Assembly: GCA_029260985.1 (NCBI GenBank)
Contig: JAJDCE010000116.1
Coordinates: 1-23,303 of the forward strand
DNA: 23,303 nt
Direction: 5' to 3'
DNA from: Patescibacteria group bacterium
GTDB lineage: Bacteria; Patescibacteriota; Gracilibacteria; UM-FILTER-43-11
Shown: positions 20,428 to 23,303 of the stretch, piece after piece
Position numbering within the stretch: position 1 is the stretch's first letter
How the letters are laid out: each line of letters opens with the position of its first letter
Notes under the pieces: generated by a model
The model's input: the letters and a program-made list of their open reading frames with translations, nothing else
Databases searched by the model: none
Told to the model about the DNA's origin: nothing
Translations under genes and position numbers: made by a program

Positions 20428-21120
20428 ATGAAGCCAACTGCCAGCAAAATCATTAGCGGAATCCTTACTACTTTGATGCTGGGATTCTTTTTTATTCCAG
20501 CGGCTTTAGCGGCTGAATGTGATGAAGATGGTGATGGCTATGTTGTAGTGCCAACTCAAGTGATGCGCAACATTGCGCCAGATGTTCCTTATGTAGATAA
20601 CGGTGACTATTCAGCTCTTCAATGGACGGATTACTTCAATAAATATAAAGAGGCTGAATTAACAGATGAGGAAAAATGTGATGGGCTCAATTTTAAGAAA
20701 GGGGCTGAGCCAACCCGTTGTGACAGCCCGGTTGTCGGAAACAATAGTAACGTTTATGATCCTGCAAAACAGACCTCTCCTTTACAAGGGAGCCAGGTGC
20801 ATCCTGGGGCATTAGATGTGGCTGATAATGGAATCGATGAAGATTGTGATGGCAAAGACAGTTCACTGCTTGGCGATAATGCAGGTGGAGATAAAGATTT
20901 AGGAGGACTTGTAGATAAGGTAGTGAACCTCCTCAGTAAAGTGGTGATGGTCGTTTCAGTACTCGTTATGATCTGGGGTGGTGTGCTTTATGCCACTGCC
21001 GCAGGTGATGAAGCAAAAACTTCAAAGGCCCGCAAAGCAATTGTGGGTGCGGTGATTGGGTTAATCGTCGGCTTGTTGGCTCCGACGATTGTGAACTGGA
21101 TAGCTGCCAACCTCGTTTAG
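20428..21120 (+). CDS. T4SS_pilin-type protein with MopE-like metal-binding ectodomain
   Basis: A 230-residue protein from ATG 20428 (promoter and AAGGA agree). The signal peptide, about 1-28, ends A-L-A-A-E. The exported part contains C-D-E-D-G-D-G-Y-V at its start and N-G-I-D-E-D-C-D-G-K-D near 135-147. These are two acidic loops of the kind in the putative metal-binding MopE/thrombospondin-3-like repeats, likely for calcium or copper. The C-terminal 70 residues are a two-TM pilin module with T-A-A-G-D-E-A-K-T-S-K-A-R. It belongs to the secretion/pilin cluster by module homology but has its own promoter and is separated from it by the GC-rich insert. Convergent with uvrB. The metal-binding role is inferred from the motif. 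Confidence 0.75.
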   Translation: MKPTASKIISGILTTLMLGFFFIPAALAAECDEDGDGYVVVPTQVMRNIAPDVPYVDNGDYSALQWTDYFNKYKEAELTDEEKCDGLNFKKGAEPTRCDSPVVGNNSNVYDPAKQTSPLQGSQVHPGALDVADNGIDEDCDGKDSSLLGDNAGGDKDLGGLVDKVVNLLSKVVMVVSVLVMIWGGVLYATAAGDEAKTSKARKAIVGAVIGLIVGLLAPTIVNWIAANLV

Positions 21121-21200
21121 TCCAAACAAAAATAAAAAACAAAGGAAGGAGCTTGTCGCAACTTTTGAAGAAATGGCAGGCTCTTTTCATTACCCCCTTT

Positions 21201-21335
21201 GGACCACTGATTCACAGGATGGTATGGATGGACAGGATGGATTTTGACCGCAAATTCTCAGGATTACTTATTTGTATTATCCTGATAATCCATCTTGATA
21301 AATCTTTTAATCCAGAAAATCAGCGGTTCAGACAA
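21201..21335. repeat. Long imperfect palindrome between convergent genes
   Basis: The left arm (about 21203-21243, ACCACTGATT...GATGGATT) matches the reverse complement of the right arm (about 21287-21328, ACCGCTGATT...GATGGATT) with several mismatches. An inner pair TCAGGAT/ATCCTGA (21258-21264, 21279-21285) closes a 14-nt loop. Short GGAT units recur through it. It resembles dispersed AATCC/GGATT repeats seen in many genomes and could act as a bidirectional terminator for the pilin gene and uvrB. Confidence 0.55.
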
Positions 21336-23303
21336 TTATTTCTTCTTCAACTCCGCTTCCAATTCATCAAGCTGATCCCGTAGCTCAGCCGCCTTCTCAA
21401 ATTCAAGATTCTGGGCGGCGATGTTCATCTTGTTCATCATCTCGCCAATTAGACGTGGCAATTCCTCTTTTGGCACTTCAGAGCCTTTGTATTTCTTTTT
21501 AGGCTTATGAGACATATCTTGTATGTCATGGACCTTTTTTACAATCGTCTGTGGGGTAATGCCGTGTTTTTCGTTGTAGGCCATTTGGATGGCGCGACGG
21601 CGACTCGTCTCATCAATCGCCTCTTTCATAGCAACGGTCATTTTATCAGCGTACATTATCACTTTTCCATTTACATTACGAGCCGTTCGGCCTACGGTTT
21701 GGATTAAAGCGTCTCTGGAGCGTAAGAAACCTTGTTTGTCTGCGTCGAGGATCGTGACGAGAGAAACTTCAGGCAGGTCCAGCCCCTCTCGGAGCAGGTT
21801 GATCCCGACGATGATATCGATTTCACCTAATCTAAGTTCTCTTAATATCTCGATGCGCTCCATCGTATCGACGTCAGAATGGAGATATTTGACTTTCATA
21901 TCGGCCTCCAGGAGGAAATCGGTGAGCTTTTCGGCCGAACGTTTTGTAAGCGTAGTGATCAGGATTCGTTCTTTTCTTTCGATCACTTGCCTAATCTCTT
22001 CCATTAAATCATCTATCTGATGCTCAGTGGGCCGCACATCAATTGGTGGATCGATTAAGCCGGTAGGACGAATAATTTGTTCTACAATGGCTTTTTTAGG
22101 GGTCATTTTATACTCATACTTTCCGGGTGTCGCGGTTACATAAATGGCTTGATTCACATGTTTTTCGAATTCCTCGAATTTCAGCGGCCGATTGTCATGA
22201 GCGCTCGGTAAACGGAAGCCATGTTCGATCAGATTGGTTTTACGGGAGTAATTTCCACTGTGCATGCCGCCGATCTGAGGAATGGTTATATGAGATTCAT
22301 CAATCATAAACAGAGAATTGTCCGGAAAATAATCAAGAAGGGTGGCGGACTGCTCTCCAGGTTCGCGATTATTTAAGTAGCGAACATAGTTTTCAATTCC
22401 TGAGCAATATCCTGTTTCCAGCATCATCTCGATGTCGTATTCGGTGCGGGTTTTTACGCGCTCTGCCTCAACAATTTTTCCGATTTTTTGGAATTGATCG
22501 ATCCTAATTTTAAGATCCTCCCGAATCTGATCGACTGCTTTGTCGATGGCCTCTTTGGTGGTTACATTGTGTTTGGCGGGGAAGATTTTAACCTCTTTGA
22601 GATCATTGATCAGTTCACCTGTGAATGAATCTGCTTCTTGGATGGCCTCGATTTCATCTCCGAAAAACTCGATCCTCAGCATATTGTCTGAGCTGGGTGG
22701 GATGATTTCGACTAAATCCCCGAGCACATGGAACATTCCCGGTTTGAAATCGTTGTGGGAACGGGAGTATTGAAGGTCAGTTAGTTTACGGAGGAGCTTA
22801 TCGCGCTTTACAAACTCCCCTACCTTGAGCTCAACGGCCAAATCCTCGTACATACTTACATCACCCAATCCGTAGATGGCCGAGACAGAAGCAACGATTA
22901 GTACGTCTTTTCGGGTGAGGAGGTTATGAGTGGCGGCGTGACGGTGTTTATCGATCTCTTCATTGATTGAAGCGTCCTTTTCTATATAGGTATCGGTTTT
23001 GGCAATGTAGGCTTCCGGCTGATAGTAATCGTAATAACTGACGAAATAAGAGACGGCATTGTTAGGAAAAAATTCCTTAAATTCCGAGCAGAGCTGGGCT
23101 GCAAGCGTTTTATTGTGCGAGAGCACCAGGGTGGGGCGCTGCACTTCGTTGATTACATTCGCGAGTGTAAACGTTTTGCCCGAACCCGTAACACCGAGTA
23201 GGGTTTGGTGTTTATCACCTCCGCTAAGCCCTTTTAGGAGCTTTTCAATGGCTTTGGGCTGATCCCCTGCTGGTTTGTAATCGGATTTAAGATTGAATTT
23301 CAT
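21336..23303 (-). CDS. uvrB: Excinuclease ABC subunit B
   Basis: A complete 655-residue UvrB, beginning exactly at the window's right edge with the typical M-K-F-x-L-x-S-D-Y-K-P-x-G-D-Q-P-x-A-I start. It works with UvrA and UvrC in nucleotide excision repair, loading on damaged DNA and positioning UvrC. Visible motifs: Walker A G37-V-T-G-S-G-K-T44; the strand-separating beta-hairpin Y-Y-D-Y-Y-Q-P-E-A-Y-I (about 91-101) to the E-K-D-A-S-I-N segment; D-E-S-H of motif II (about 337-340); T-A-T-P-G-K-Y-E; and Q-T-V-G-R-T-A-R-N of motif VI. A C-terminal UVR domain (E-F-E-K-A-A-E-L-R-D-Q-L) binds UvrC/UvrA. Length is normal and all key residues are present. The promoter lies outside the window. Confidence 0.97.
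   Translation of the reverse strand: MKFNLKSDYKPAGDQPKAIEKLLKGLSGGDKHQTLLGVTGSGKTFTLANVINEVQRPTLVLSHNKTLAAQLCSEFKEFFPNNAVSYFVSYYDYYQPEAYIAKTDTYIEKDASINEEIDKHRHAATHNLLTRKDVLIVASVSAIYGLGDVSMYEDLAVELKVGEFVKRDKLLRKLTDLQYSRSHNDFKPGMFHVLGDLVEIIPPSSDNMLRIEFFGDEIEAIQEADSFTGELINDLKEVKIFPAKHNVTTKEAIDKAVDQIREDLKIRIDQFQKIGKIVEAERVKTRTEYDIEMMLETGYCSGIENYVRYLNNREPGEQSATLLDYFPDNSLFMIDESHITIPQIGGMHSGNYSRKTNLIEHGFRLPSAHDNRPLKFEEFEKHVNQAIYVTATPGKYEYKMTPKKAIVEQIIRPTGLIDPPIDVRPTEHQIDDLMEEIRQVIERKERILITTLTKRSAEKLTDFLLEADMKVKYLHSDVDTMERIEILRELRLGEIDIIVGINLLREGLDLPEVSLVTILDADKQGFLRSRDALIQTVGRTARNVNGKVIMYADKMTVAMKEAIDETSRRRAIQMAYNEKHGITPQTIVKKVHDIQDMSHKPKKKYKGSEVPKEELPRLIGEMMNKMNIAAQNLEFEKAAELRDQLDELEAELKKK

Noticed and set aside
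21142..21188. Rho-independent terminator directly after the fourth pilin gene (GGAGC...GCTCTTTT)
   Set aside because: Only 4-5 paired bases around a long loop; the palindrome further downstream is a better candidate.
21153..21383. Plus-strand frame from TTG with a purine-rich stretch just before it
   Set aside because: The purine stretch is only 1-2 nt from the TTG, and the frame runs through the imperfect palindrome into the end of uvrB.

Overview
The window most likely comes from a Patescibacteria (Candidate Phyla Radiation) genome using the standard bacterial code. The reasons are: four copies of the T4SS_pilin-type module (two TM segments around an A-x-GD-x-x-K motif) beside a VirB6/TrbL-like membrane protein; long Cys-rich zinc-ribbon paralogues of a kind I associate with this group; almost no Shine-Dalgarno sequences; and large anchored surface proteins. 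Peregrinibacteria-like lineages are a plausible placement, but that is inference. TGA acts as a stop (18291-18293, in an ATGA overlap), so the TGA=Gly code of Gracilibacteria/Absconditabacteria does not apply.

Region 1 (1-4330). Three minus-strand zinc-ribbon paralogues (one cut by the left edge) lie downstream of a tRNA-Arg(CCT). The first one begins only 10 nt after the tRNA CCA end. A plus-strand ORF6N-domain gene with its own promoter and a symmetric operator-like site sits between the second and third paralogues. Region 2 (4386-5068) is a metallo-beta-lactamase-fold protein that has lost most metal ligands, with its own promoter.

Region 3 (5092-15303) is a six-gene minus-strand operon read from a strong extended -10 promoter at 15339-15367. 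In transcription order it holds a divergent YidC/Oxa1-like insertase, two large membrane-anchored proteins with N-terminal cohesin-like domains and C-terminal dockerin repeats, a cohesin-like lipoprotein, a cohesin-FN3 protein with a C-terminal anchor, and a coiled-coil protein ending in a TPETG-TM tail. Palindromic hairpins sit in front of the last two genes. This looks like a self-contained cohesin/dockerin cell-surface assembly and is the best candidate for an undescribed system.

Region 4 (15304-15839) is a 536-bp divergent intergenic region with an orphan plus-strand terminator, a 126-bp element bounded by inverted hairpins, and the promoter of the next operon. Region 5 (15840-21120) is a type IV secretion-like cluster: a VirB6/TrbL-like protein, two T4SS_pilin-type genes and, after a gap, a pilin with MopE-like calcium/copper motifs. 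The gap holds a GC-rich lipoprotein gene with a perfect Shine-Dalgarno and a GC-rich terminator hairpin, unlike everything around it and probably acquired. Region 6 (21336-23303) is complete uvrB, convergent to the pilin cluster across a roughly 130-bp imperfect palindrome.
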